NCBI GenBank assembly: GCA_002329365.1
Contig: DCUB01000026.1
Span: 1 to 22,342 of the forward strand
DNA from: Ruminococcaceae bacterium UBA1425
Lineage (GTDB): Bacteria; Bacillota; Clostridia; Oscillospirales; Acutalibacteraceae
Direction of reading: 5' to 3'
Length of the DNA: 22,342 nt
Both the position numbers and the translations under genes were made by a program. Every line of letters starts with the position of its first letter. Positions within the stretch are counted from its first letter, which is position 1. Under the pieces are notes generated by a model that worked only from the letters and a program-made list of their open reading frames with translations, was not told where the DNA came from and searched no databases. This document shows, one piece after another, positions 1 to 6,285 of the stretch.

Positions 1-21
1 TGTCACCCATGCCGAGCGCAC

Positions 22-60
22 TAAAAAAAGCATCGGCAGGATAAATCACTGCACGATGCT
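22..60 (-). terminator. Rho-independent terminator of the small minus-strand gene
   Basis: Read on the minus strand, AGCATCG, a bulged T and GCAG pair with CTGC and CGATGCT around a loop of about 9 nt. A run of T follows directly. It lies about 27 bp past the stop codon of the gene ending at 87, the expected place for its intrinsic terminator. Confidence 0.8.
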
Positions 61-86
61 TTATAAAGGCGACAAGTCCTGTTTTA

Positions 87-542
87 TTAATACCTTCTTC
101 TGCGTCTGAATAGTTCGTTTAGCAGCAAGATTTGAATAATATCTTTAGGCAGTCCCCTGCGTCTGAAGCGGCGCCTGTACCAATCCCTGTCCCAGCCTCT
201 GCCCCTGTCCCAATCGGACGTTATGAACCTTTGCGCGGGAACAGCCTCCTCCTCTTTTTCGGCGTTTTTGAAATATTCGTCCATCTCGGGGTACATGCGG
301 ATTATATCCTCGTAAATATTGTCCGTCATTTCTTCAATCATTTCCTGCGAGGGCATTTCCACGGAATCCATCTGGTCGCTTGCCATCATTATGAAGGGCA
401 TGCACTTATAGTATATTTCCGGAAAAGCTGTTCGAAATCTCACTACGTCGTTTAATTCCGACATATTATAAGCATCCTGACCCATTGAATTCTGCTGCGG
501 CGAAGGTACTCCCTGATTGTTCATATTGGGAACATTATTCAC
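87..542 (-). CDS. Small hypothetical protein with Arg/Tyr-rich C-terminus (GTG start)
   Basis: I do not recognise a named family. The open frame runs further upstream, but the best start is the GTG at 540-542: a GGAGGAG ribosome binding site lies 5 nt before it (548-554), giving 151 aa. The first 25 residues or so are Asn/Gln/Pro-rich and look disordered. The middle (about 28-95) is acidic, with the segment FRTAFPEIYYKCMPF and several Met-rich turns, and is probably helical. The end alternates Asp-Arg-Trp, then basic RRRFRRRG, a hydrophobic helix (DIIQILLLNELF) and a terminal RRRRRY. No signal peptide or convincing membrane span is seen. Small proteins with an FPEIYY-like segment and an Arg-rich tail occur, from memory, in spore-forming Clostridia, so a spore-associated role is possible but is only a guess. 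It is transcribed alone and closed by a terminator at 22-60. Confidence 0.7.
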   Translation of the reverse strand: MNNVPNMNNQGVPSPQQNSMGQDAYNMSELNDVVRFRTAFPEIYYKCMPFIMMASDQMDSVEMPSQEMIEEMTDNIYEDIIRMYPEMDEYFKNAEKEEEAVPAQRFITSDWDRGRGWDRDWYRRRFRRRGLPKDIIQILLLNELFRRRRRY

Positions 543-663
543 TGAATCTCCTCCAAAAATAATAAAATATGTTGCCTGACGCAACCAATACATTATATGT
601 TTTGCGATGAAAAGCGTTCTGCGGCCGTTTTGCCACACTTTGCAGAAAAAGAAAGGTTCACAC
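543..663 (-). other. Leader and upstream region of the GTG-start gene
   Basis: Non-coding by my reading. It holds the GGAGGAG ribosome binding site (548-554) and a small hairpin, GTTGC with GCAAC (571-585), in what would be the 5' leader. On the minus strand a TATAAT hexamer lies at 592-597, but no acceptable -35 box lies 16-18 bp upstream of it. The promoter is therefore uncertain and might need a non-vegetative sigma factor. Confidence 0.35.
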
Positions 664-692
664 TTGAAACCATGCGGCAATGGGGGTAAAAT
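664..692 (+). promoter_or_regulatory. Sigma-A type promoter for araA
   Basis: TTGAAA (664-669) and TAAAAT (687-692) are separated by exactly 17 bp, each one base off consensus, on the strand of araA. Transcription would start near 699, giving a leader of about 230 nt before the araA start. An imperfect 16-bp dyad (TTGA...TCAA, 700-715) at the predicted start point is a weak operator candidate. I see no match to the Bacillus AraR operator. Confidence 0.6.
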
Positions 693-752
693 GTTACCGT
701 TGATTCATCAGTCAATTGTGAGATTAACTGTAGGGCACGAAAGCACTCCAAA

Positions 753-877
753 AAGCAGGGAACGCATTTATGCGTTCCGGGAAGCAAACCGGAATTCACT
801 GACGCAGGGACACGGCGCGCCGTGTCTGCCCGAAGATTGTTATAAATCCACGGAACGGTCAAGACCGTTCCCTGCTT
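753..877. repeat. MITE-like palindromic element with 12-bp terminal inverted repeats
   Basis: The ends AAGCAGGGAACG (753-764) and CGTTCCCTGCTT (866-877) are perfect inverted copies. Inside are three tight palindromes: GGAACGCA-TTTA-TGCGTTCC (759-778), the 18-bp perfect palindrome GACACGGCGCGCCGTGTC (809-826), and GGAACGGTC-AA-GACCGTTCC (852-871). There is no coding potential and no clear target-site duplication. Relatives of the first and third palindromes recur at 2679 and at 17554-17780. The element sits between the araA promoter and gene, so it would be transcribed as part of the leader. Confidence 0.6.
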
Positions 878-929
878 GAAAAATATAAGCATCTCTGATA
901 TCAATAAAATCATCAAAGGGGAAAATAAT

Positions 930-2408
930 ATGTCGTCGTTAAAAAAGTACAACTTTCATTTCATCGTCGGGAGCCAGGATTTATACGGCGAGGATGTACT
1001 CAAAACCGTCAACGAACACGCCGCGGAAATGGTATCATCGTTAAACGGCGACTCAGCCGTTCCATGCACCGTTGTTTTTCACAATGTGGTGCGGAATTCA
1101 GACGAAATTTATAAAGCCGTAACAAAAGCAAACGGCGACCCTTCCTGCGCCGGGGTTATAACCTGGATGCACACGTTTTCGCCGTCAAAAATGTGGATTA
1201 ACGGCTTAAAGGCTTTGCAGAAGCCCCTGCTCCACGTCAACACCCAGTTCAACCGCGATATTCCGTGGGATTCGATAGACATGGACTTTATGAATCTTAA
1301 CCAGTCGGCGCACGGCGACCGCGAGCATGGCTACATTTGCGCGCGGATGCGTCTTCCCCGCAAGGTTATATCAGGCTGGTGGAGAGACGAGACGTTCCGC
1401 AGGCGCATGGCGTGCTGGATGCGCGCAGCGGTCGGCGCGTTTGAAAGCCGCAGGCTGCGCGTTCTCCGCGTAAGCGACAATATGCGTAACGTCGCCGTCA
1501 CCGAGGGCGACAAGGTGGAGGCGCAGCTTAAATTCGGCTGGCAGGTTAACCACTACGGCGTCGGGGATATCATCCGAGCTGTGGATGAAGTCACAGAGCG
1601 GGAAATCGACGCGCAGATGAAGGAATATAAGCAAAATTATGAAATGGCAACTGTTGACCTTGACGCGGTACGCTATCAGGCGCGCGAGGAAGTGGCTCTA
1701 AAGAAGTTTCTTGAGCAGGGAGGCTTTGGGGCGTTTCACACCAATTTTGAGGATTTGCAGCAGCTTCGCCAGCTGCCGGGGCTTGCCGCGCAGGATCTGA
1801 TGCGCCTCGGCTACGGCTTTGCCGCGGAGGGCGACTGGAAAACGGCGGCTTTATGCCGCGTGATGAAGTCAATGACCTCCGACCTTGACTGCGGCACATC
1901 CTTTATGGAGGATTATACATATCATTTCGAGCCGTCAAACGGCATGAACATGGGCGCGCATATGCTTGAGATCTGCCCGTCAATCGCGTGCGAAAAGCCG
2001 AAAATCAAGGTGTTTCCGCTCGGCATAGGAAACAGGGAGGCGCCGGCAAGGCTGACTTTTAAGGCAAAGCCCGGTCCCGCCGTCCTCGCTACCATTGTCG
2101 ATATGGGCGACAGGTTCCGCATGATTGTAAACGACGTTATTTGTCAGAAGCAGGAGCACGACATGCCGAGGCTTCCCGTCGCCTCCGTGCTCTGGAAGCC
2201 GCTGCCCTGCCTTGAAACCTCCGCCGAAGCGTGGATTTACGCGGGCGGTGCGCATCATTCCGTTTTAAGCTACGGGCTTAGCGATACCGAATTGCGCGAC
2301 TTCGCGGAAATAATGGATATAGAGTACATTCATATCGGCAGCGATACCGACATTAACGAGCTGCGAAAAGAGCTTATTATAAACGATATTGTATGGAGAA
2401 TGAAGTAA
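930..2408 (+). CDS. araA: L-arabinose isomerase
   Basis: Converts L-arabinose to L-ribulose in the cytoplasm, the first step of arabinose catabolism; a Mn-dependent enzyme of COG2160. The ATG at 930 is chosen over an in-frame ATG at 876 because AAAGGGGAAA lies just upstream and the product then begins, as in the family, shortly before FIVGSQDLYGE. The 492 aa are close to the 500 of E. coli AraA. Catalytic and metal residues are in place by motif: Glu300 (AAEGDWK), Glu327 (SFMEDYT), His344 (GAHMLE) and His442/443 (GGAHHS). DNMRNVAVTEGDKVEAQ is also family-typical. A few positions between residues 137 and 182 differ from the usual pattern: Cys137 where the family has Gly, Cys162 in CWMR, and Val-Ser before DNMR instead of Phe-Gly. 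The gene lies upstream of araD; araB is absent. Confidence 0.95.
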   Translation: MSSLKKYNFHFIVGSQDLYGEDVLKTVNEHAAEMVSSLNGDSAVPCTVVFHNVVRNSDEIYKAVTKANGDPSCAGVITWMHTFSPSKMWINGLKALQKPLLHVNTQFNRDIPWDSIDMDFMNLNQSAHGDREHGYICARMRLPRKVISGWWRDETFRRRMACWMRAAVGAFESRRLRVLRVSDNMRNVAVTEGDKVEAQLKFGWQVNHYGVGDIIRAVDEVTEREIDAQMKEYKQNYEMATVDLDAVRYQAREEVALKKFLEQGGFGAFHTNFEDLQQLRQLPGLAAQDLMRLGYGFAAEGDWKTAALCRVMKSMTSDLDCGTSFMEDYTYHFEPSNGMNMGAHMLEICPSIACEKPKIKVFPLGIGNREAPARLTFKAKPGPAVLATIVDMGDRFRMIVNDVICQKQEHDMPRLPVASVLWKPLPCLETSAEAWIYAGGAHHSVLSYGLSDTELRDFAEIMDIEYIHIGSDTDINELRKELIINDIVWRMK

Positions 2409-2425
2409 GTTTTTAAAAACCTTAT

Positions 2426-2510
2426 AAGATTCTTCGCTGCGCTCAGAATGACAGGTTTTTTACCTTCATCTTTTACTGTCATCCTGAGGCGCTACGTGCC
2501 GAAGGATCTT
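2426..2510. repeat. Inverted hairpin repeat, copy 1
   Basis: AAGATTCTTCGCTGCGCTCA at 2426 opens the left arm. The right arm ends GAAGGATCTT at 2510 and begins TGTCATCCTGAGG at 2477. The arms are imperfect inverted copies, so the transcript could fold. This TGTCATCCTGAG/GAAGGAT sequence is a dispersed intergenic repeat that I recognise from many Clostridia, but I cannot give it a family name. Confidence 0.75.
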
Positions 2511-2518
2511 AATAAACC

Positions 2519-2553
2519 TCGCGAGCTTATCATTAACGACCTCGTATGGAAAT
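2519..2553 (+). pseudogene. araA: Orphan 3' end of a second araA copy
   Basis: Read from 2520, the sequence encodes RELIINDLVWK and a stop. The intact araA ends KELIINDIVWRMK, 153 bp upstream. Several of the differences are synonymous (ATT/ATC, ATA/ATT, GAT/GAC) and one is Ile to Leu. That is the pattern expected of two coding genes that diverged, not of a non-coding copy that drifted. The stump begins about 10 bp after the end of hairpin repeat 1 and is followed by repeat 2. It cannot make a protein. Confidence 0.65.
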
Positions 2554-2580
2554 GAAGTAAAAGATTCATTAAAGCCGTGA

Positions 2581-2656
2581 AAGATTCTTCGCTGCGCTCA
2601 GAATGACAGGGTTTCCTCATTTTGTCATCCTGAGGAGCGAATCGACGAAGGATATT
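2581..2656. repeat. Inverted hairpin repeat, copy 2
   Basis: The left arm AAGATTCTTCGCTGCGCTCA (from 2581) continues as AGAATGACAGG and is identical to copy 1 for about 30 bp. The right arm (2623-2656) is TGTCATCCTGAGGAGCGA through CGAAGGATATT. With copy 1 and the two araA ends it makes a diverged tandem arrangement with a period near 150 bp. Confidence 0.75.
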
Positions 2657-2660
2657 AAAA

Positions 2661-2713
2661 CCGTAAGCACCTGCGTACGGAACGCATTTATGTGTTCCGC
2701 AATTTATAAATTG
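2661..2713. repeat. Palindromic repeats upstream of araD
   Basis: GGAACGCATTTATGTGTTCC (2679-2698) differs by one base from the palindrome at 759-778. It is followed directly by the perfect palindrome CAATTTATAAATTG (2700-2713). CCGTA/TACGG arms (2661-2680) lie just upstream. With the hairpin repeats they fill most of the 348-bp gap between araA and araD, where I see no separate gene and no convincing promoter. Confidence 0.6.
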
Positions 2714-2756
2714 TTGTCTCCAATATCGAAATAATTACTTAGTCACGGAGGACGCC

Positions 2757-3470
2757 ATGCTGGAAGATCTTAAAAAGCAGGTTTGCGAGGCAAACAAAAA
2801 GCTGCAAGAACTTGGGCTTGTCCTGTTCACATGGGGCAATGTTTCGGGCATAGACAGAAAAAGCGGCCTGTTCGTAATAAAGCCGTCAGGCGTGCCTTAC
2901 GACGAGCTTTGCCCCGAGGATATGGTTGTGATGAATTTACGCTGTGAAAAGGTTGAGGGAAGGCTTAAGCCTTCCTCCGACGCGCCGACGCACTGCGAGC
3001 TTTATAGGAGCTTCCCTGAAATCGGCGGAATTGTACATACTCATTCACGCTGGGCGACAATCCGGGCGCAAGCGGGCAGGCCGATTCCCGCATTAGGCAC
3101 AACACACGCCGATTATTTTCACGGCCCTGTCCCCTGCACAAGAGAGCTGACATACGCGGAAATCCGCGGCGAATACGAAAAGGCGACGGGCAAGGTTATT
3201 GCGGAAGCCTTTATTGAAACGGACCCTATGGATATACCTGCCGTTCTTGTCCGTTCACACGGTCCGTTCACATGGGGCAGGGACTGCCATGAGGCGGTTT
3301 ATCACGCGGCAGTCCTTGAGGAGATAGCCATGACATCCTGGCACACCGAGATGCTTTTGGGGGAACCCGCAAAAAGCGTAAACCGCGTTCTTCTTGACAG
3401 GCATTTTAAAAGAAAGCACGGAAAAAACGCCTATTACGGTCAAATGCCGGACGATAATGAACATCTGTAA
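2757..3470 (+). CDS. araD: L-ribulose-5-phosphate 4-epimerase
   Basis: Cytoplasmic Zn-dependent class II aldolase/epimerase that turns L-ribulose 5-phosphate into D-xylulose 5-phosphate, which feeds the pentose phosphate pathway. The ATG at 2757 has CGGAGG six nt upstream. The 237 aa match the family's usual 230 or so. Family residues are visible: GNVSG and KPSG near the phosphate-binding N-terminus; zinc ligands His94 and His96 (GIVHTHSRWAT) and His168 (RSHGPFTWG); catalytic-type Asp119 (THADYF) and Tyr227 (NAYYGQ). PIPALGTTHADYF and PCTREL closely follow the E. coli AraD pattern, which favours AraD over UlaF/SgbE paralogues, as does the neighbouring araA. It probably shares the araA transcript through the repeat-filled gap. 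It is closed by the terminator at 3496-3532. Confidence 0.93.
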   Translation: MLEDLKKQVCEANKKLQELGLVLFTWGNVSGIDRKSGLFVIKPSGVPYDELCPEDMVVMNLRCEKVEGRLKPSSDAPTHCELYRSFPEIGGIVHTHSRWATIRAQAGRPIPALGTTHADYFHGPVPCTRELTYAEIRGEYEKATGKVIAEAFIETDPMDIPAVLVRSHGPFTWGRDCHEAVYHAAVLEEIAMTSWHTEMLLGEPAKSVNRVLLDRHFKRKHGKNAYYGQMPDDNEHL

Positions 3471-3495
3471 TTAACTTTATCTCTTTTTCCGCATT

Positions 3496-3532
3496 AAAAA
3501 GCGCTGCCCGGATTTTCAGGGCAGCGCTTTTT
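3496..3532. terminator. Bidirectional intrinsic terminator between convergent genes
   Basis: AAAAAGCGCTGCCC and GGGCAGCGCTTTTT form a perfect 14-bp stem with a 9-nt loop (3510-3518). The T runs read on both strands, so it can end araD from the left and the membrane-protein gene (stop at 3545) from the right. Confidence 0.92.
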
Positions 3533-3544
3533 GCAGTTTTTAGA

Positions 3545-4843
3545 TTACAGTTTTATTATCCTGTTCTTTTTGTTAAGAAACCATGCGATAAAGAAGAACA
3601 AAACGGTGAAGAAGGCTGTCTGTATCAGCGCGAGCCAGAGCGGAGCGTCCTTTATGATGCTGTCGGACATTCCGCCGGTGTAGGTGCTGATTAAAAGCTC
3701 CTGAAGGACGTAGATTAAAAGCGGGTTTTTCCCCCACCAGACAAGAATGTCCTTATCAGGCGTGAGCCTGACGCCGTCAAACGCCTTGATAATAAGATAG
3801 AACACCGCGCTTGAAAACGTCGTCAGCACGGCGTAGGACGGGCTGCAGCTTCTCTTGCTTATGGCAATCGAAAGCACGCTGACTGTCGGGTCAACCGGCA
3901 CCTTAATCTGCATTGTGTAATATACAAGCCCCGCACCGACGACGAAAAGCCCCGCCATCATCACGGCGAACATCTTCCAGTTGTTTGAAACTATCAGGTC
4001 CGACAGGACCATTCCGAAAATTAAGATTAAAGCCCAGCCGCACGCGCCGATAAGCCCGCCCTGCGTGATGCCTTCGTTAACCGCTTCGTTATAGCCCCAC
4101 TCGTGATAAACTGTGTAGGCAGCAAGAAGCGCGATGCCGTAAGCGAGCTTTTGCAACGTTTTTCTTCCGGCCGCGGGCATGGCAATTATTCCCGCCATGC
4201 CTATGGCTTCAAGCGTGCTCCAGTGGTTTGTGGTGGTATTGTACGCGACGCCAAGATAATAATGGCGCATTCTTATTATGATATCGACCGCTCCGCTGAA
4301 CACGGTCATCACAAACGTCGCCAAAACGATAATTTTCAAAACCTTGACTACTGTTTTCCTGAGTTTTTTGATGCCCGCCGCCGCCGCGATACCGTAAAGA
4401 GCAAAGCACAGCACAGCCGTAAGCAGCAGGGCGGCAAAAATGTAGTTGAGCCCGAGAGGCTTATCCCATTCGCCGTTGATGAATATTTCCGCGGCGTCAA
4501 TGGCGGTTCCGATACTGAGCAGAGCCATCCAGCGGAAGGCAAGCTGCTTTCGCGCCCCGCCGACGCCTATGCGTTCGCAGCGCTTTTTGTATGATAATTC
4601 ATATGTAAGCGCAATGGCGAAAATGAACATCGGCGCGCCGAGGTCGCCGAAGGCAAGGTTTTCAAACACCCTGACTCCGTCGGTTACGCTGTGAACGGCA
4701 AGACGTGAAATAAACCCAAGACTCTTGAAGCTTGCGACAAGCTGAAGGAAAACCATTAAAAAGACGACAAGTCCGCGGTACCGGTCGATGCTGATTATAC
4801 GTTCGGACGTCTGCAACGGATTGGACGCGATTTTTTTCGGCAT
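3545..4843 (-). CDS. Polytopic membrane protein, COG4299/HGSNAT-like acyltransferase candidate
   Basis: An integral membrane protein of 432 aa with roughly ten hydrophobic spans. The first opens with ERIISIDRYRGLVVFLMVF, resembling the R-x-x-S-x-D-x-x-RG signature of the COG4299/NagX family (related to heparan-alpha-glucosaminide N-acetyltransferase, which moves acetyl groups across a membrane onto sugars). Near the C-terminus, WWGKNPLLIYVLQELL fits the GxNPLxxYVL pattern of the same family. AGGAGGG precedes the ATG by about 8 nt. It follows the glycoside-hydrolase-like gene by 41 bp and is the last gene of the cluster, so acetylation or transport of a sugar handled by that neighbour is a plausible but unproven role. 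Family assignment rests on two motifs and topology; an acyltransferase-3 or unrelated DUF family is the main alternative. Confidence 0.55.
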   Translation of the reverse strand: MPKKIASNPLQTSERIISIDRYRGLVVFLMVFLQLVASFKSLGFISRLAVHSVTDGVRVFENLAFGDLGAPMFIFAIALTYELSYKKRCERIGVGGARKQLAFRWMALLSIGTAIDAAEIFINGEWDKPLGLNYIFAALLLTAVLCFALYGIAAAAGIKKLRKTVVKVLKIIVLATFVMTVFSGAVDIIIRMRHYYLGVAYNTTTNHWSTLEAIGMAGIIAMPAAGRKTLQKLAYGIALLAAYTVYHEWGYNEAVNEGITQGGLIGACGWALILIFGMVLSDLIVSNNWKMFAVMMAGLFVVGAGLVYYTMQIKVPVDPTVSVLSIAISKRSCSPSYAVLTTFSSAVFYLIIKAFDGVRLTPDKDILVWWGKNPLLIYVLQELLISTYTGGMSDSIIKDAPLWLALIQTAFFTVLFFFIAWFLNKKNRIIKL

Positions 4844-4884
4844 ATGTTTCTCCCTCCTGTTATGAATTATTCCTGTCTGACTTG

Positions 4885-6285
4885 CTATTTGTTTTCAACT
4901 GCCACAAATACACCTTCGCAGGAATCAGGCTCAACGCAAAGGCTGCCTGTTACTTCCGCGCTTTTTACAAGCTCGCCCTTCTGATACACCGACACACTAA
5001 CCTTACGCAAAAAGCTGATTTCGATTTTTTGCGATGCTCTGTAATCATACATATCCTTGCAGTTGACGAGCATTATCCCGTAACCGCCCGTATCCTTGTT
5101 GACAAAATATCCAGCTATAGCGGAGCTTTCGGAACTGATTTCGCGAACTATGTCAATACCGTAAAAGCCTTGGCGTTCGGACGCCTTTTTCTGCCTGTTG
5201 AGTGCAAGCGAAATCTGCGGGTTTTTCTTTTTTGATTTTGTCGGCAGTACGCCGAGGCTCTTGTAGCGCGAAAGTACGGGCGAAAGTTTTTGAAGCTGTG
5301 CGTTTGCCCTTTTCGAATAAAGGTACTGCTCAGTGAGATTGCCGTCGTTGTCAATCATCGCTACCGCCATTCTCCCCCATACCGGCGCGTACGATACGTG
5401 AATAATAGCGCGCGCTCCGTATGCCAGAACGGCGTACATCTGCCAGATAATCTGCTCGTATGTCGTATTGCCGTAAAGTGTGGAAAACCAGTTTTTCTGC
5501 GTCTGAATATAAATCCAGAAATCCCTGCCATAGCGCCGGCAGGCGTCGGCGACTGCATCGTAGCTGTTTAGGCAGACACAAAAAAGCGCTTTGTTAATTG
5601 CCGTAAAGGAAAAGAAAGGGTATTGGTCAAGACATATGTAATCGGTGTTGACCTGTTTTGCGTAAAGCTCGACATATTCGCGGTAGTTTTTTGCGCCCAT
5701 GCGCTTTTTTCCCGCGCCGTCGGGAAAAAGATTGTAAAACAGGAACTTGTCGGGGAACGCGCTATGATACAGCTTTCTGAACTTTTCAAGCGTTTCGTAC
5801 TGCGAGGCGTTCGGCTCATCGCAGCCCCTGTCGCCTATTTTGCATGGGCTGAACCTGTAGCCTTTAAAATAATCAGAACCGGCTTCAAGCGCCTTTTGAT
5901 AACCCTTGTAATGAGGGACACGCTCGTCGCTGCCGAGCAGGGCGAGGCCGTTTTTCTCGCACTCCTCAATAATCATATCTCCGAACTCACCCGTACTTCC
6001 GCCCAGAATAAAATCAAAGCCGGCGTCGGAAATCAGCTTTATGTCGTCGGGGCCGATGTCGTTGTTTTCGTAGAATATGGCGCAGCAGGACAGTATCTCG
6101 TCGCGGATTAGCTTTCCGTCTTTATATACGATTTTATGCGGCACGGGTTCGCCGAGCCTGCCCCCGGCTATAAGCCTTCGGTCTTTTTCGCGCAATTCCT
6201 GTTCGTTTTCCGAATCGGACGGAAACAGCTTTCTCAGCACCGAAAAAGTTCTTATGAGATTATTGTTGTTAAAAATGTCCTTCAT
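4885..6285 (-). CDS. TIM-barrel glycoside-hydrolase-like protein
   Basis: 466 aa, no signal peptide, so probably cytoplasmic. From about residue 75 it reads like a (beta/alpha)8 glycosidase: FILGGSTGEFG, then CDEPNASQYETLEKF followed by FPDKFLFYNLFP, as in GH42/GH-A-like proteins whose fourth strand carries D-E-P and is followed by N-L-x-P. Next come YICLDQYPFF, FWIYIQTQKNW and IWQMYAVLAYGARAIIHVSY, typical late barrel strands, and a beta-rich C-terminal domain (about 370-466). The exact family and the catalytic acid pair are not certain; Glu of DEP is a candidate acid. The ATG at 6285 has GGAGG five nt upstream, and the gene overlaps the end of addA by 17 bp. Translation is therefore probably coupled to addA, an odd partner. 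Substrate unknown. Confidence 0.55.
   Translation of the reverse strand: MKDIFNNNNLIRTFSVLRKLFPSDSENEQELREKDRRLIAGGRLGEPVPHKIVYKDGKLIRDEILSCCAIFYENNDIGPDDIKLISDAGFDFILGGSTGEFGDMIIEECEKNGLALLGSDERVPHYKGYQKALEAGSDYFKGYRFSPCKIGDRGCDEPNASQYETLEKFRKLYHSAFPDKFLFYNLFPDGAGKKRMGAKNYREYVELYAKQVNTDYICLDQYPFFSFTAINKALFCVCLNSYDAVADACRRYGRDFWIYIQTQKNWFSTLYGNTTYEQIIWQMYAVLAYGARAIIHVSYAPVWGRMAVAMIDNDGNLTEQYLYSKRANAQLQKLSPVLSRYKSLGVLPTKSKKKNPQISLALNRQKKASERQGFYGIDIVREISSESSAIAGYFVNKDTGGYGIMLVNCKDMYDYRASQKIEISFLRKVSVSVYQKGELVKSAEVTGSLCVEPDSCEGVFVAVENK

Noticed and set aside
700..880. Palindromes considered as a CRISPR array
   Set aside because: The repeats are different palindromes at irregular distances without spacers of constant size, and no cas gene is near.
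876..929. Upstream ATG for araA at 876
   Set aside because: It overlaps the terminal repeat of the element, has no ribosome binding site and would add 18 residues absent from the family.
593..952. Minus-strand open frame across the araA upstream region
   Set aside because: It runs through the promoter and palindromic element, has no family resemblance and no convincing ribosome binding site.
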